Notes: generated from the letters alone by a model not told the origin. A DNA stretch of 64,000 nucleotides from Hymenobacter sp. BRD67 (GCF_013256425.1 NZ_CP053904.1:310001-374000), one strand, 5' to 3'; shown: positions 16,136 through 25,131, counted from the first letter of the stretch. Program-made: numbers and translations.

Positions 16136-18544
16136 TTAATTACGAAGGGGTTTGCCAGTGGTCAGAATGCTTTGAATTCGCTCCAGCGTCTTACGCTCGC
16201 CGCAGAGGCTCAGAAACGCCTCGCGCTCCAAATCCAGCAGATACTGCTCGCTCACTTCGGTAGGGGAGGAGAGGTCGCCGCCGCACATAACATAGGCGAG
16301 CTTGTTGGCAATCAGCTCATCATGAGTAGAGATGTAGTTGCCCTGCTGCATGGCGTACACGCCGGTACGGAACATCGCCAGGGCACCTTTGCCATGCACC
16401 TTAATGTTGGTTTTCTGGGTGGGCTGCGTGTAGCCGGCGTCGGCCAGCTCCAGGGCGGCCGACTTGGCCTGGGCAATCACGCGGTTGGGATTTACCACAA
16501 TCTCGTCGCCCCGGCGCAGGAAGCCCAGGTCGAATGCCTCGGCCGCCGAGGTCGACACCTTGGCCGTGCTGATGGTCATGTAGGTGTTGCGCAGCAGGTT
16601 AAACTCCGGCTCACCTTCCTCATACTTGGCCGCCGTGCGCAGGGTCATTTCCTTGGTGCCGCCGCCGCCGGGTATCAGGCCCACGCCAAACTCGACCAGG
16701 CCGATGTACGACTCGGCCGAAGCCACCACGCGGTCGCAGTGCAGATTTAGCTCGCAGCCGCCGCCCAGCGTGAGGCCGTGCGGGGTGCCTACCACCGGAA
16801 TGCTGCTGTAGCGCATCCGCATCATGGCCTGCTGAAACTGCTGAATCATCATGTTCAGCTCGTCAAACTCCTGCTCCAGCGCCTGCATGTACACCAAGCC
16901 CAGGTTGGCCCCGGCCGAGAAGTTCGGCCCGTCGTTGCCCACCACGAGGCCCCGGTAGCCGGCTTCGGCCAGCTCCACGCCCTTCAGCAAACCCTGAATA
17001 ACGTCAGTACCCAGCGAGTTCATCTTGGAATGAAACTCGACGTTCAAAATGCCGTCACCGAGGTCGATAACCGACGCGCCGGCGTTTTTCCAAAGTACCT
17101 TGCCGCTGGCCCGCAGGTTGTCGAGAATAATAAAATTCTCCACGCCCGAAACGGCTTTATACTGCTTGCTTTCTTTGTCGTAAAACTCGCGTACGCCGGT
17201 TGTGCTCACCTTATAAAAGGTCTGATTGCCAGCCGCCAGCATTTCTTCTACCCACGGCGCCACGGTGCGCCCGGCCGCCTTCGCCAGGTCGATGCCGGCT
17301 TGCACGCCCAGCGCATCCCAGGTTTCAAACGGTCCCAGCTCCCAGCCAAAGCCGGCGCGCAGGGCGTCATCAATCTTATGGAGCTGGTCGGCAATTTCCG
17401 GTACGCGGTTGCTCACGTAGGCGAAGAGGCTGCCGAAGCTCAGGCGGTAAAACTCGCCCGCTTTGTCCTTGCCCGCCACCAGCATCTTGAAGCGGTCGGC
17501 CAGCTTGTCGATGGCCTTGGTAGCTTCCAGCGTGGCAAACTTTACCTTCTGCGAAGGCTTGTATTCCAGGGTGTTGAGGTCCAGGGCGTGAATCTCCGAC
17601 TTGCCGCCCTCGCCTTTTACTTTCTTGTAGAAGCCCTGGCCGGTTTTATCGCCCAGCCATTTGCTCTCGCCCATTTTCTTGACAAAATCGGGCAGTACAA
17701 ATACGTCTTTGGCCTCGTCATCGGGCAAGCCCTGGGCTAACCCATTGGCTACGTTAATGGTAGTATCCAGGCCCACCACATCCGAGGTGCGCAGCGTGGC
17801 CGACTTGGCGTGGCCGATAACCGGGCCGGTCAGCTTGTCGGTTTCCTCCACCGTCAGGCCCAGCTTCTGCATAGTTTGCATGGCATCGAGCAGGGCAAAT
17901 ACGCCCACGCGGTTGGCAATAAAGCCGGGTGTATCCTTCGCCAAAACCACCGTCTTGCCCAGGTACAAGTCGCCATAGTGCAGCAGAAAATCAACCACTT
18001 CCTGCTTGGTTTCAGGTGTCGGAATAATTTCCAGCAGTTTCAGATACCGCGGCGGGTTGAAGAAGTGCGTGCCCGCGAAGTTTTGCTTGAAGTCCTCCGA
18101 GCGGCCCTCGGCCAGCAGATGAATCGGAATGCCCGAGGTGTTGCTCGTTATCAGTGTGCCTTTCTTGCGGAACTGCTCAACACGCTCATATAGACTTTTT
18201 TTAATATCGAGCCGCTCTACTACTACCTCAATTACCCAGTCGCAGGAGGCAATGTCTTTAAGATTGTCATCGAAGTTGCCGGTCTTGATGCGGCTCACCT
18301 CGCTTTTGCGGTAGAGCGGCGACGGGTTAGCCGCCACCGCCGCTTGCAAAGCGCTGTTGACGATGCGGTTGCGCACGGCGGGCGCGTCCAGCTTCAGGCC
18401 TTTCTTCTCCTCGTCGGGCAGCAGCTCTTTCGGCGCGATGTCGAGCAGTAGCACCTGCACGCCGATGTTGGCAAAGTGGCAGGCAATGCGCGAACCCATC
18501 ACGCCCGAGCCCAGCACGGCAACTTTCTTGATTATGCGTTTCAT
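16136..18544 (-). CDS. 3-hydroxyacyl-CoA dehydrogenase / enoyl-CoA hydratase
   Basis: Bifunctional beta-oxidation enzyme of 802 residues: hydration of enoyl-CoA and NAD-dependent oxidation of the 3-hydroxyacyl-CoA. Domain order is dehydrogenase first: Rossmann motif VLGSGVMGSRIA at 10-21, SNTSGIPI and GTHFFNPPRY in the NAD/substrate region, then the C-terminal HCDH helices. The crotonase domain is C-terminal (about 490-700) with GGGCELNLHCDR (about 596) and GLIPGGGGTKEM (about 628) holding the two expected Glu positions. This order is opposite to E. coli FadB and normal for Bacteroidetes. It is the first enzyme gene after the MarR regulator. Confidence 0.95.
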   Translation of the reverse strand: MKRIIKKVAVLGSGVMGSRIACHFANIGVQVLLLDIAPKELLPDEEKKGLKLDAPAVRNRIVNSALQAAVAANPSPLYRKSEVSRIKTGNFDDNLKDIASCDWVIEVVVERLDIKKSLYERVEQFRKKGTLITSNTSGIPIHLLAEGRSEDFKQNFAGTHFFNPPRYLKLLEIIPTPETKQEVVDFLLHYGDLYLGKTVVLAKDTPGFIANRVGVFALLDAMQTMQKLGLTVEETDKLTGPVIGHAKSATLRTSDVVGLDTTINVANGLAQGLPDDEAKDVFVLPDFVKKMGESKWLGDKTGQGFYKKVKGEGGKSEIHALDLNTLEYKPSQKVKFATLEATKAIDKLADRFKMLVAGKDKAGEFYRLSFGSLFAYVSNRVPEIADQLHKIDDALRAGFGWELGPFETWDALGVQAGIDLAKAAGRTVAPWVEEMLAAGNQTFYKVSTTGVREFYDKESKQYKAVSGVENFIILDNLRASGKVLWKNAGASVIDLGDGILNVEFHSKMNSLGTDVIQGLLKGVELAEAGYRGLVVGNDGPNFSAGANLGLVYMQALEQEFDELNMMIQQFQQAMMRMRYSSIPVVGTPHGLTLGGGCELNLHCDRVVASAESYIGLVEFGVGLIPGGGGTKEMTLRTAAKYEEGEPEFNLLRNTYMTISTAKVSTSAAEAFDLGFLRRGDEIVVNPNRVIAQAKSAALELADAGYTQPTQKTNIKVHGKGALAMFRTGVYAMQQGNYISTHDELIANKLAYVMCGGDLSSPTEVSEQYLLDLEREAFLSLCGERKTLERIQSILTTGKPLRN

Positions 18545-18548
18545 ATAA

Positions 18549-18630
18549 AGTAGCGCGGACTTTCACTCCGCGTTGGGTGGGATATTCTATTGCCAAGCGA
18601 GCGCCGGGCGGACTAAAAGTCCGCGCTACT
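18549..18630. repeat. Intergenic palindrome, family A copy 1
   Basis: Arms AGTAGCGCGGACTTT (18549-18563) and its exact complement (18616-18630). It fills the gap between marR and the hydratase/dehydrogenase gene; the marR stop codon (18626-18628) lies inside the arm. Related copies at 19.2 and 27.4 kb share the GTAGCGyGGACT core. Confidence 0.75.
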
Positions 18631-19099
18631 GCGCCTCCTTGCGCAACGGCTTCAACTCAAAGTCATCAAAGAGCGTCTTGCCCTCAATCATGCTCGTAAT
18701 CTGGCTGGCGACCTTAAAAAAGGTATCGAGCTGGCTCTGCGGAATTTTATCACGCACCTTCAGATTAAAGTGCCGCACCGTCTGGCGCGAAACCTCCTTC
18801 TTTTCCAGGCCCAGCTCGGTCAGGAAAATGCGTACCGAACGCTTGTCCTGGGTATCGGCCTGCTTGTAAATCAGGCCTTTTTCCTCCATGCTGCGCAGGA
18901 TGCGCGTCAGCGAGCGGGTTTCGAGGCCCAGCAGCGGCGCAATCTTGGTGGCCGGGGTGCCCAGCTCCTGGTCAATATTGAGCAGCACGAAGCCGATACT
19001 TGTGGTAATGTCGTAGCGGGCGGCCTGCGTGTTGTACATGCGCGAAATCGCGTGCCAGGCTACCTTAATGTTGTAATCGACGGTTTCTTCGGGTTTCAT
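18626..19099 (-). CDS. MarR-family transcriptional regulator
   Basis: Predicted winged-helix repressor of 157 residues that likely controls the adjacent fatty-acid degradation genes. ATG 19099 (MKPEETVDYN) starts the conserved part; the frame runs 42 codons further up but crosses a repeat. The winged helix is at about 50-115 (TPATKIAPLLGLETRSLTRI, then MEEKGLIYK and DKRSVRIFLT), followed by a C-terminal dimerisation helix. Location between the acyl-CoA ligase and the hydratase/dehydrogenase, all on one strand, is typical of Bacteroidetes beta-oxidation clusters, where acyl-CoA is a plausible ligand; that ligand is inference. Confidence 0.88.
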   Translation of the reverse strand: MKPEETVDYNIKVAWHAISRMYNTQAARYDITTSIGFVLLNIDQELGTPATKIAPLLGLETRSLTRILRSMEEKGLIYKQADTQDKRSVRIFLTELGLEKKEVSRQTVRHFNLKVRDKIPQSQLDTFFKVASQITSMIEGKTLFDDFELKPLRKEAQ

Positions 19100-19167
19100 A
19101 TCGCAGCGAAAGTGCGGTAAACATACGAAGGAATTTGTTAGGCTTGCATAACAAGTGGCGGAAAAAA

Positions 19168-19244
19168 GCAGCGTGGACTCTGCAAGACCGCGCGTGGTAT
19201 CATTTTCCTTCGTCACACGCGCCAACTCGCAGCTTCCACGCTAC
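19168..19244. repeat. Intergenic palindrome, family A copy 2
   Basis: Imperfect arms of about 33 nt: 19168-19200 resembles the complement of 19211-19244 with several mismatches. Shares GCGTGGACTCTGC and CGCGCGTG with the perfect copy at 27.4 kb. It lies between the acyl-CoA ligase stop (19249) and marR. Confidence 0.7.
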
Positions 19245-19248
19245 TTTT

Positions 19249-21012
19249 CTACTTATACAGCCCCTCAATTGCTGCCTTGTTATTCTCGGTAATCACCTTG
19301 CGCTTCACCTTCATGGTGGGCGTCATCTCGCCGCTTTCTACCGTCCACTGCTCGGGCAGGAGTACCACTTTTTTTACCTGTTCCCACTGCGCGAAGCCTT
19401 GGTTGTACTTCTGCACCAAGTCGTGGTAGAATTTTACCACTTTCTCTTCCTTCACCAAGTCGGCGTTCGACTTGGCGGCCACTCCGTTCTGGCCGGCCCA
19501 CTTTTTCAGCTCATCCAGGGCCGGAACGATAAGCGCGCCCGGAAATTTCTGGTCGGCCCCGACCACCATCATCTGCTCAATGAAGGGGTCTTCTTTCATT
19601 TTATTCTCAATGACTTGCGGCGCAATGTACTTGCCGCCGCTGGTCTTGAACATCTCCTTCTTGCGGTCGGTAATCTTCAGAAAGCGTCCATTCACGAACT
19701 CCCCGATGTCGCCGGTATGAAACCAGCCCTCGCTATCAATGGCTTCGGCAGTTAGCTCGGGCTTGTTGTAATAGCCTTTCATCACGGAGGCCGACTTGGT
19801 CAGAATCTCACCGTCGGCCGCAATTTTTACCTCCATGTTATCGATAAGCGGCCCGACGGCTCCAATCATGTTGTCCTGGCGCTCGTAGCCATTTACCGCA
19901 ATCACGGGCGAGGTTTCGGTGAGGCCATAGCCCTCCATAACCCGGATGCCGGCCGCCCAGAACACCCGCGCCAGGCGGGGCTGCAAGGCCCCACCGCCGC
20001 TCACGATGCAGCGCAGGTTGCCGCCCAGCGCCTCGCGCCACTTGTTGAAAATGAGCTTATTGGCCAGCGCCAGCTCGGTGTTGTACACGAAGCCCAGGTC
20101 TTTCTGGGTGTCGTATTTCAGGCCCAAATCCAATGCCCAGAAGAAGAGCTTGTGTTTGATACCCGTTTGCTCGTGGCCGCGCGCCACAATTCGGTCGTAC
20201 ACTTTTTCGAGCAGGCGCGGCACGGTGGTAAAAATGCTGGGATGCACCTCGCGCAGGTTGTCGGCAATGGTTTCCATGCTCTCGGCGTAGTAGATACTAA
20301 CGCCATTAAGCATATATAAGTACGTAACCATGCGCTCAAAAATATGGCACAGCGGCAAAAAGCTCAGGGCCTTATCATCACGGCTAACCGGCACGAAGCG
20401 CTGCGACCCTCGGCAGTTGCTCAGGATATTGTCGTGGCTGAGCATCACGCCTTTCGGGTTGCCGGTGGTGCCGCTGGTATAAATAAGGGTGAGCAAATCG
20501 TCGGGCTGCACCGCCGCTTTCAAGGGCTCCAGATCGGCGGGGTTGCCCTGGCTACCCAGCTCCAGCAGCTCGCCGAAGTGCCGGGCCCCGGCTACTTTGT
20601 CAAACGTAAAGACGTTGGCCGCCGGAATATGCAGGCCCGCAGTGGCTTCCGTTACTTTGTCGTACAGGTGCTTATCGGCCACAAAAACGGCTTTAACGCC
20701 GGCATCAGTAAAGATATATTTATAGTCTTCGACCGTAATGCTCGGGTACATCGGCACGCTGATGGCCCCGATTTGGGCAATGCCGAAGTCGGCCAGCAGC
20801 CATTCGGGCCGGTTCATACTGATAATGGCCACCTTGTCGTCCTTTTTCAGGCCCAGGCTAAGCAGGCCCAGGCTTACCTGATTGGCCTGCTGCTGCACCT
20901 GCTGCGAGCTGAGCGGTACGTACTGACCGTCCATCTTGGCCGCCAGCGCATCAGGTTTTGGAGATTTCTCGAGTTGAACAGCGAGGATATCGAAGGAGCG
21001 ACGGGCATCCAT
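19249..21012 (-). CDS. Long-chain acyl-CoA synthetase (AMP-forming)
   Basis: Activates fatty acids to acyl-CoA with ATP, feeding the beta-oxidation genes next to it. The 587-residue product has the ANL-superfamily motifs: P-loop YTSGTTGNPKG (about 178-188), SFLPLCHIFER, YGLTETSPV, FHTGDIGEF, and the hinge KITDRKKEMFKTSGGKYIAP. ATG 21012 (MDARRSF) is chosen over the TTG 18 nt upstream. The gene is codirectional with marR but separated by repeat copy 2. The IS element has landed about 90 nt upstream of its start and may affect its promoter. Confidence 0.93.
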   Translation of the reverse strand: MDARRSFDILAVQLEKSPKPDALAAKMDGQYVPLSSQQVQQQANQVSLGLLSLGLKKDDKVAIISMNRPEWLLADFGIAQIGAISVPMYPSITVEDYKYIFTDAGVKAVFVADKHLYDKVTEATAGLHIPAANVFTFDKVAGARHFGELLELGSQGNPADLEPLKAAVQPDDLLTLIYTSGTTGNPKGVMLSHDNILSNCRGSQRFVPVSRDDKALSFLPLCHIFERMVTYLYMLNGVSIYYAESMETIADNLREVHPSIFTTVPRLLEKVYDRIVARGHEQTGIKHKLFFWALDLGLKYDTQKDLGFVYNTELALANKLIFNKWREALGGNLRCIVSGGGALQPRLARVFWAAGIRVMEGYGLTETSPVIAVNGYERQDNMIGAVGPLIDNMEVKIAADGEILTKSASVMKGYYNKPELTAEAIDSEGWFHTGDIGEFVNGRFLKITDRKKEMFKTSGGKYIAPQVIENKMKEDPFIEQMMVVGADQKFPGALIVPALDELKKWAGQNGVAAKSNADLVKEEKVVKFYHDLVQKYNQGFAQWEQVKKVVLLPEQWTVESGEMTPTMKVKRKVITENNKAAIEGLYK

Positions 21013-21101
21013 AGAAGCGTAGCGAAGCAATAGGTTGGGAATTCAGCGGCTAAAGAAACAAGGTTTTAAGTGAAAAGAGCCCGGTATGCGCTGCGGATTA
21101 T

Positions 21102-22039
21102 GAAGAAGCTGTTTAGGAAGTAGGCGAGCGACCAATTCTGCGCAGCAGTAGCACGGTAAAGGCCAGCCAGTGAAACGCCAGCCAGGTATGCAGGCAGGTT
21201 TCAAAGCGCACGAGTAGCGTTTTGAAGCCGTCGAGCCAGGCGTTGAGTTGCTCAATAACCTGTCGGCGGCGGTAGAGTTCGGGGTCAAACAGGGTATCAT
21301 CGTCGATTTGCCAGTCGGCCGAACGCCGGTTGCGCGGGATGTTGACCTCAATATCGCGGTGGGCACAGGCCTGGCGTAAGCTGTTGACATCAAAGGCTTT
21401 GTCGGCGTTCAGAAACAAGCCTTGCAGGCACAGGTCCGCCTGCTCCAACGTTTGGCAAAGCTCGCCAAAGACGGCTTCCAGCTCAAACGTATCGTGGTGC
21501 TGCCCGGCCTGAGGCGTGGCCAGGGCCAGCGGCTGGCCCTGGTTGTCGGCCAGGAACAGGGCGTTGGTGGTGCGCGCCGCTTTGCGGCCCTGGTAGCCCA
21601 CGGCCACCCCGCCGTTCTTGGCCGGTGTGTGGCTGCCGTCGAGTTGCACGCTGGAGAGGTCGAGCAAGCGGCGGTGTAGGCGCAAGAGCGTCAGCCACAG
21701 CTTTTTCCAGGCCCCTTGTTTGCTCCAGGTGTGGAAATGATAGTACACCCCCTGCCAACTCAGGGGCTCGCCGCTGAACAGGGCGGCCACCGGCAGCCAG
21801 CGCCATTGACAACCGGTTTTGAGTTTGTAGAGAATGGCGCCCACCACCTCGGCCGCAGCCACGCGCCGCCGCCGGCCCTGGCTGGGAAAGGGTAAATAGG
21901 GCAGTAGCCAGGTCACGATGATATCTTTGGAGAGGACTTCCACGGGCAGGCGTAAGAAACTTGGTTGGGTCGCACCCCAAATTTCTCTCTGCCGTGGGAG
22001 TCTTTTTTGTTTCCAGCCTACTTCCTAAACAGCTTCGAA
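21102..22039 (-). mobile_element. IS5-type insertion sequence with candidate GAA target duplication
   Basis: A complete 932-bp element. Perfect 21-bp terminal inverted repeats, reading inward from each end GAAGCTGTTTAGGAAGTAGG plus one base, span 21105-21125 and 22016-22036. GAA flanks both ends (21102-21104 and 22037-22039), a possible 3-bp target duplication. It holds one transposase gene whose stop codon lies within the left repeat. It sits between two divergent genes, an acyl-CoA ligase and an arginase-fold protein, so no gene is interrupted. Intact ends and ORF suggest recent arrival. Confidence 0.85.
21113..21943 (-). CDS. IS5-family DDE transposase
   Basis: Cut-and-paste transposase of 276 residues. 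The first part is the DUF4096-like N-terminal region (GRRRRVAAAEVVGAILYKLKTG, WRWLP, WQGVYYHFHTWSK). The catalytic DDE triad is readable: Asp in VQLDGSHTPAK, Asp in LNADKAFD, Glu in RRRQVIEQLNAWLDGFKTL. The ending WLAFHWLAFTVLLLRR is typical of IS5-family enzymes. One uninterrupted frame encodes the whole protein, so no programmed frameshift is needed. Long overlapping frames on the same strand are compositional shadows. Confidence 0.93.
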   Translation of the reverse strand: MEVLSKDIIVTWLLPYLPFPSQGRRRRVAAAEVVGAILYKLKTGCQWRWLPVAALFSGEPLSWQGVYYHFHTWSKQGAWKKLWLTLLRLHRRLLDLSSVQLDGSHTPAKNGGVAVGYQGRKAARTTNALFLADNQGQPLALATPQAGQHHDTFELEAVFGELCQTLEQADLCLQGLFLNADKAFDVNSLRQACAHRDIEVNIPRNRRSADWQIDDDTLFDPELYRRRQVIEQLNAWLDGFKTLLVRFETCLHTWLAFHWLAFTVLLLRRIGRSPTS

Positions 22040-22122
22040 ATAAAGCTGCCGATTTTGAGAAGTAACGGGCGTAAATTTGGCCCGCACCTGCCGTGGCTCG
22101 CCATCGGCGGAAGCGCTTACTG

Positions 22123-23280
22123 ATGAACCTGGCTCTCTTTTTTGACCCGCTGCCCGATGAGCTGACCGCGCCCGCAACGGTACCAACCAGTGTGGCTGCC
22201 TACGCTACGCGCTTTGCCGAAAACTTTCCTGACTGGCGCCACGCCGACCTGGCCATAATTGGTCTTGACGAGTGGCGCGGCACTATGGCCGGCCCGCCGC
22301 CGGCCGGCCGGCACGGGGCCAACTGCGTCCGGGAGCGCTTGTATCAGCTGCAGAAAGGCACCGGGCCGCTCCGGCTCGTGGACCTGGGCAACCTGCGCCC
22401 CGGGCTTAGCCTGGAAGATACCTACCAGCGCCTGCGCGAGGTGGTGGCGGCCCTGCTCGACGCCGGGACGGTGCCGCTGCTGCTCGGCGGCGGCCATGAC
22501 CTCGACTGTGGTCAGTTCCTGGCTTACGAAGCAATGGGTCAGTCGATTAACTTCGCTGTGGTCGATTCGCGGCCCGATATGGCACGGCCCAGCGTGGGCA
22601 CCCCAGCCGAAGAAAGCCACTTGCGCCGCCTACTCATGCACGAGCCCAACTTTGTGTTTAGCTGCGCACATCTTGCTCATCAGCAGTATCTTACTCCAAC
22701 CGAAGTGCTGACGGCCTTCGAGAAGCTGCACTTCGAAACGATGAGCGTGGGTGAACTGCGAACCGACCGCCGCCTGGCCGAGCCGGTATTGCGCCAGGCC
22801 GATTTTGTGAGTATCGATATTGCAGCTATTCGCTGGCAGGATGCACCGGGCTACTACCCGGCCAGCCCGTTTGGCCTTAGTAATGAGGATGCTACCCAGC
22901 TGTGCTGGTACGCCGGCCACAACGCTCAGCTGTCCTCGCTGGGCCTTTATGGCTACCGGCCCAACCACGACCCACACGGCCTGGCCGCCGCCACGCTGGC
23001 TACCATGCTCTGGTACTTTATCGAAGGCTTTTACCACCGCAAGCCCGAAACCGGCTTTGGCACCTACCGCTTTCTTACTTATACCCTGGTGCTGCCCGGC
23101 ACGCCCGCCGAGCTGGTGTTTTATAAGTCGCGCCGGGCCGATAAGTGGTGGATGCAGGTTGAAAGTATGGGCGACCAGACCGTGAAGCGCATCGTGCCCT
23201 GTACCCATCAGGACTATCTGCACGCGGCCCAGGGCGACCTGCCGCAGCGCTGGATTCGGACCCAGGCGCTCTTAGGGTAG
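22123..23280 (+). CDS. Arginase/formimidoylglutamase-fold protein, metal ligands degenerate
   Basis: Ureohydrolase-superfamily protein of 385 residues. The fold is indicated by GGGHDLDC (His125), a central VVDSRPD and VSIDIAAIRWQDAP. In active enzymes these read DAHxD and SxDxDxxDP and bind two Mn ions. Here DAHxD has become DSRPD (Asp148, Arg150, Asp152) and the second Asp of SxDxD is Ala234; the C-terminal E.NP is also replaced. Catalysis by the usual binuclear site is therefore doubtful, and annotation as formimidoylglutamase would be by homology only. ATG 22123 is preferred to an upstream in-frame start. It leads a close trio with the b5-like gene and murQ. Confidence 0.82.
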   Translation: MNLALFFDPLPDELTAPATVPTSVAAYATRFAENFPDWRHADLAIIGLDEWRGTMAGPPPAGRHGANCVRERLYQLQKGTGPLRLVDLGNLRPGLSLEDTYQRLREVVAALLDAGTVPLLLGGGHDLDCGQFLAYEAMGQSINFAVVDSRPDMARPSVGTPAEESHLRRLLMHEPNFVFSCAHLAHQQYLTPTEVLTAFEKLHFETMSVGELRTDRRLAEPVLRQADFVSIDIAAIRWQDAPGYYPASPFGLSNEDATQLCWYAGHNAQLSSLGLYGYRPNHDPHGLAAATLATMLWYFIEGFYHRKPETGFGTYRFLTYTLVLPGTPAELVFYKSRRADKWWMQVESMGDQTVKRIVPCTHQDYLHAAQGDLPQRWIRTQALLG

Positions 23281-23332
23281 TTAGCCCGAGTCAGTTAGCG
23301 GAAAGAAAATAAGCCTGCCAACAGAAAAACGA

Positions 23333-23590
23333 ATGAGCCTGACAGCTGACCACGAACCGCCGGCAACGTACACCAGAAGCCAGCTGGCTTTGCGCAACGG
23401 CCAGGACCGCGCCGAGATATGGGTGGCGTACCAGGGGCGCATTTACGATGTGACCCGCTCACGACTCTGGCAGCGCGGCAATCACTACGAGCACTGGGCC
23501 GGCCAGGACCTCACGCAGGAGCTTGACAAAGATGCGCCGCACCTGGCAACGGTGTTTGATAAATTCAGCGTAGTAGGCTTGCTGAGATAA
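23333..23590 (+). CDS. Cytochrome b5-like heme-binding protein
   Basis: Small soluble protein of 85 residues matching the cytochrome b5-like heme/steroid-binding domain: WVAYQGRIYDVTRS at 30-43, a central His-rich HYEHWAGQDLTQEL, and KFSVVGLL at the end. The HxxxxG type loop supplies a candidate heme ligand; the second ligand may be His70 (DAPHL). Such one-domain proteins occur in many Bacteroidetes with unknown partners. It starts 52 nt after the arginase-fold gene and ends 27 nt before murQ, so cotranscription is likely. Confidence 0.78.
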   Translation: MSLTADHEPPATYTRSQLALRNGQDRAEIWVAYQGRIYDVTRSRLWQRGNHYEHWAGQDLTQELDKDAPHLATVFDKFSVVGLLR

Positions 23591-23617
23591 AATATATTTT
23601 ATTTAAAATATAATCAG

Positions 23618-24415
23618 GTGACAACCGAAACCTCATCCGAGTACAACGACCTCGAAACCTTGTCCACCGCGACGCTGCTCGCTGGCATGAATCAGCTCGA
23701 CCAGACGGTGCCGCTGGCCGTGCAAAAAGCGCTGCCGCAGATAGAGCAGCTCGTTGAAGCTATCGTAGGCCGGCTGCGCGCCGGTGGTCGTCTCTTTTAC
23801 ATCGGGGCCGGCACCAGCGGCCGGTTGGGTGTAGTAGATGCCTCCGAGTGCCCCCCTACGTTTGGAGTGCCCGCCGGGCTGGTCGTAGGCATTATTGCCG
23901 GCGGCGATGGCGCTATCCGGCAGGCTGTGGAGGGGGCGGAAGATAATGCCACCCAGGCCTGGCTTGATTTACAGCAGTTTGACATCAGCGAAAAGGATGT
24001 GCTGGTCGGCATCGCGGCCTCGGGGCGCACGCCCTACGTGATAGGGGGCTTGCAGGCTGCCCGGCAGGCAGGCCTGGCTACCGGGTGCGTGGTCTGTAAT
24101 GCGGACTCGGCGGTAGCGGGTGCCAGCGAGTTTCCGGTAGAGGTCGTTACCGGTCCCGAGTTCATAACCGGCAGTACACGCCTCAAAGCCGGCACGGCTC
24201 AAAAGCTGGTACTCAATATGCTGACTACTGCCACCTTTATTCGTATGGGCCGGGTAAAAGGCAATAAGATGGTCGATATGCAGCTCAGCAACGACAAGCT
24301 GGTGGAGCGGGGCCAGCGGATGCTCATGGACGAGCTGGCCATTCCGGCGGCTGAAGCCGCGGCCCTGCTACAGGCACATGGCTCGGTACGGGCCGCACTC
24401 GACGCCCAGCAGTAG
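23618..24415 (+). CDS. murQ: N-acetylmuramic acid 6-phosphate etherase
   Basis: Cytoplasmic etherase that splits the lactyl ether of MurNAc-6-phosphate to give GlcNAc-6-phosphate and lactate in cell-wall sugar recycling. The 265-residue SIS-domain protein carries the family signature FYIGAGTSGRLGVVDASECP (about 60-79, with the catalytic Glu) and the second SIS motif GIAASGRTPYV. It is slightly shorter than the 300-residue E. coli enzyme, as is usual in Bacteroidetes. Start is GTG 23618. No MurNAc transporter or AnmK is nearby; the neighbours upstream are the b5-like and arginase-fold genes. Confidence 0.94.
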   Translation: MTTETSSEYNDLETLSTATLLAGMNQLDQTVPLAVQKALPQIEQLVEAIVGRLRAGGRLFYIGAGTSGRLGVVDASECPPTFGVPAGLVVGIIAGGDGAIRQAVEGAEDNATQAWLDLQQFDISEKDVLVGIAASGRTPYVIGGLQAARQAGLATGCVVCNADSAVAGASEFPVEVVTGPEFITGSTRLKAGTAQKLVLNMLTTATFIRMGRVKGNKMVDMQLSNDKLVERGQRMLMDELAIPAAEAAALLQAHGSVRAALDAQQ

Positions 24416-24539
24416 CTGATTGGCTCATAATAATTAGGCTTGAAAATCAGGCAGAAAGGCCGGCCCTCCCGGCCGGGTCCGAACGATTCGCCGCGCGCCG
24501 CGTTTTGCCGGGTGGCAGCCTCAATCGGCCTCTCTGACT

Positions 24540-25106
24540 ATGCACACCATCGAACCGCACTACAACTGGATTGAGCAGTACTCGGCTGCCGAAGACTCCC
24601 GCTCGCCCCTGTTTGGCGCGGAATGCAGCCTCGATACGTTTAGTAATACCATTTATGGCTACTACATTCATCCGCAATGGGATAGCCTGGAATCGGACAC
24701 CTTGTTCTTTAAGATTCTGTGGGCCGACTACGACGACGGGGCCGCTATTCTGGAGTTTATCGGCGAATGGAACGACGCCATTGAAAACGATATTAGGAGC
24801 CTCAAGCGCAACATCCTCGATGTGCTGGTGCATGAGGGCGTTCGGCGCTTTGTGCTTATCGGCGAAAACGTGTTTAATTTTCACGGTTCCGACGATAGCT
24901 ATTACGAGGAATGGTTTGAGGATGTGGAAGATGGCTGGATTGCCGGTATCAACTTTCAGGAGCACGTGCGGCGCGAGATGGCGCAGTATAGTCTCGACCA
25001 GTACATCAACTTCGGGGGTACGCTCGACGACCTGCCGTGGCGTACCTATGAGCCGCGCCGGCTGGTTGAGGAAGTAGAAAGCGTATTACGCCACCGCCTT
25101 GGGTAG
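24540..25106 (+). CDS. Conserved acidic protein, unknown
   Basis: Unrecognised 188-residue cytoplasmic protein, strongly acidic and rich in aromatics (DDSYYEEWFEDVEDGWIAG, YYIHPQWDSLE). It has no signal peptide or membrane segment. The pattern NILDVLVHEGVRRFVLIGENVFNF in the middle looks like an alpha/beta core. It lies 124 nt after murQ, whose gap contains only a small GC hairpin near 24461-24480. Codon use is like the neighbours, so it is likely a native gene of this lineage. Confidence 0.7.
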   Translation: MHTIEPHYNWIEQYSAAEDSRSPLFGAECSLDTFSNTIYGYYIHPQWDSLESDTLFFKILWADYDDGAAILEFIGEWNDAIENDIRSLKRNILDVLVHEGVRRFVLIGENVFNFHGSDDSYYEEWFEDVEDGWIAGINFQEHVRREMAQYSLDQYINFGGTLDDLPWRTYEPRRLVEEVESVLRHRLG

Positions 25107-25131
25107 TGAGGTAGGCGGTGGCTAAAAATAA

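Noticed and set aside
12455..18314. Several long plus-strand ORFs opposite the fatty-acid genes
   Set aside because: Antisense shadows of GC-rich coding sequence, His/Ala/Gly/Arg-biased.
21043..21393. Second minus-strand ORF overlapping the transposase end
   Set aside because: The transposase is complete in one frame, so no frameshift partner is needed.
24461..24480. GC hairpin after murQ
   Set aside because: No T-run follows, and it is too short to call a terminator.
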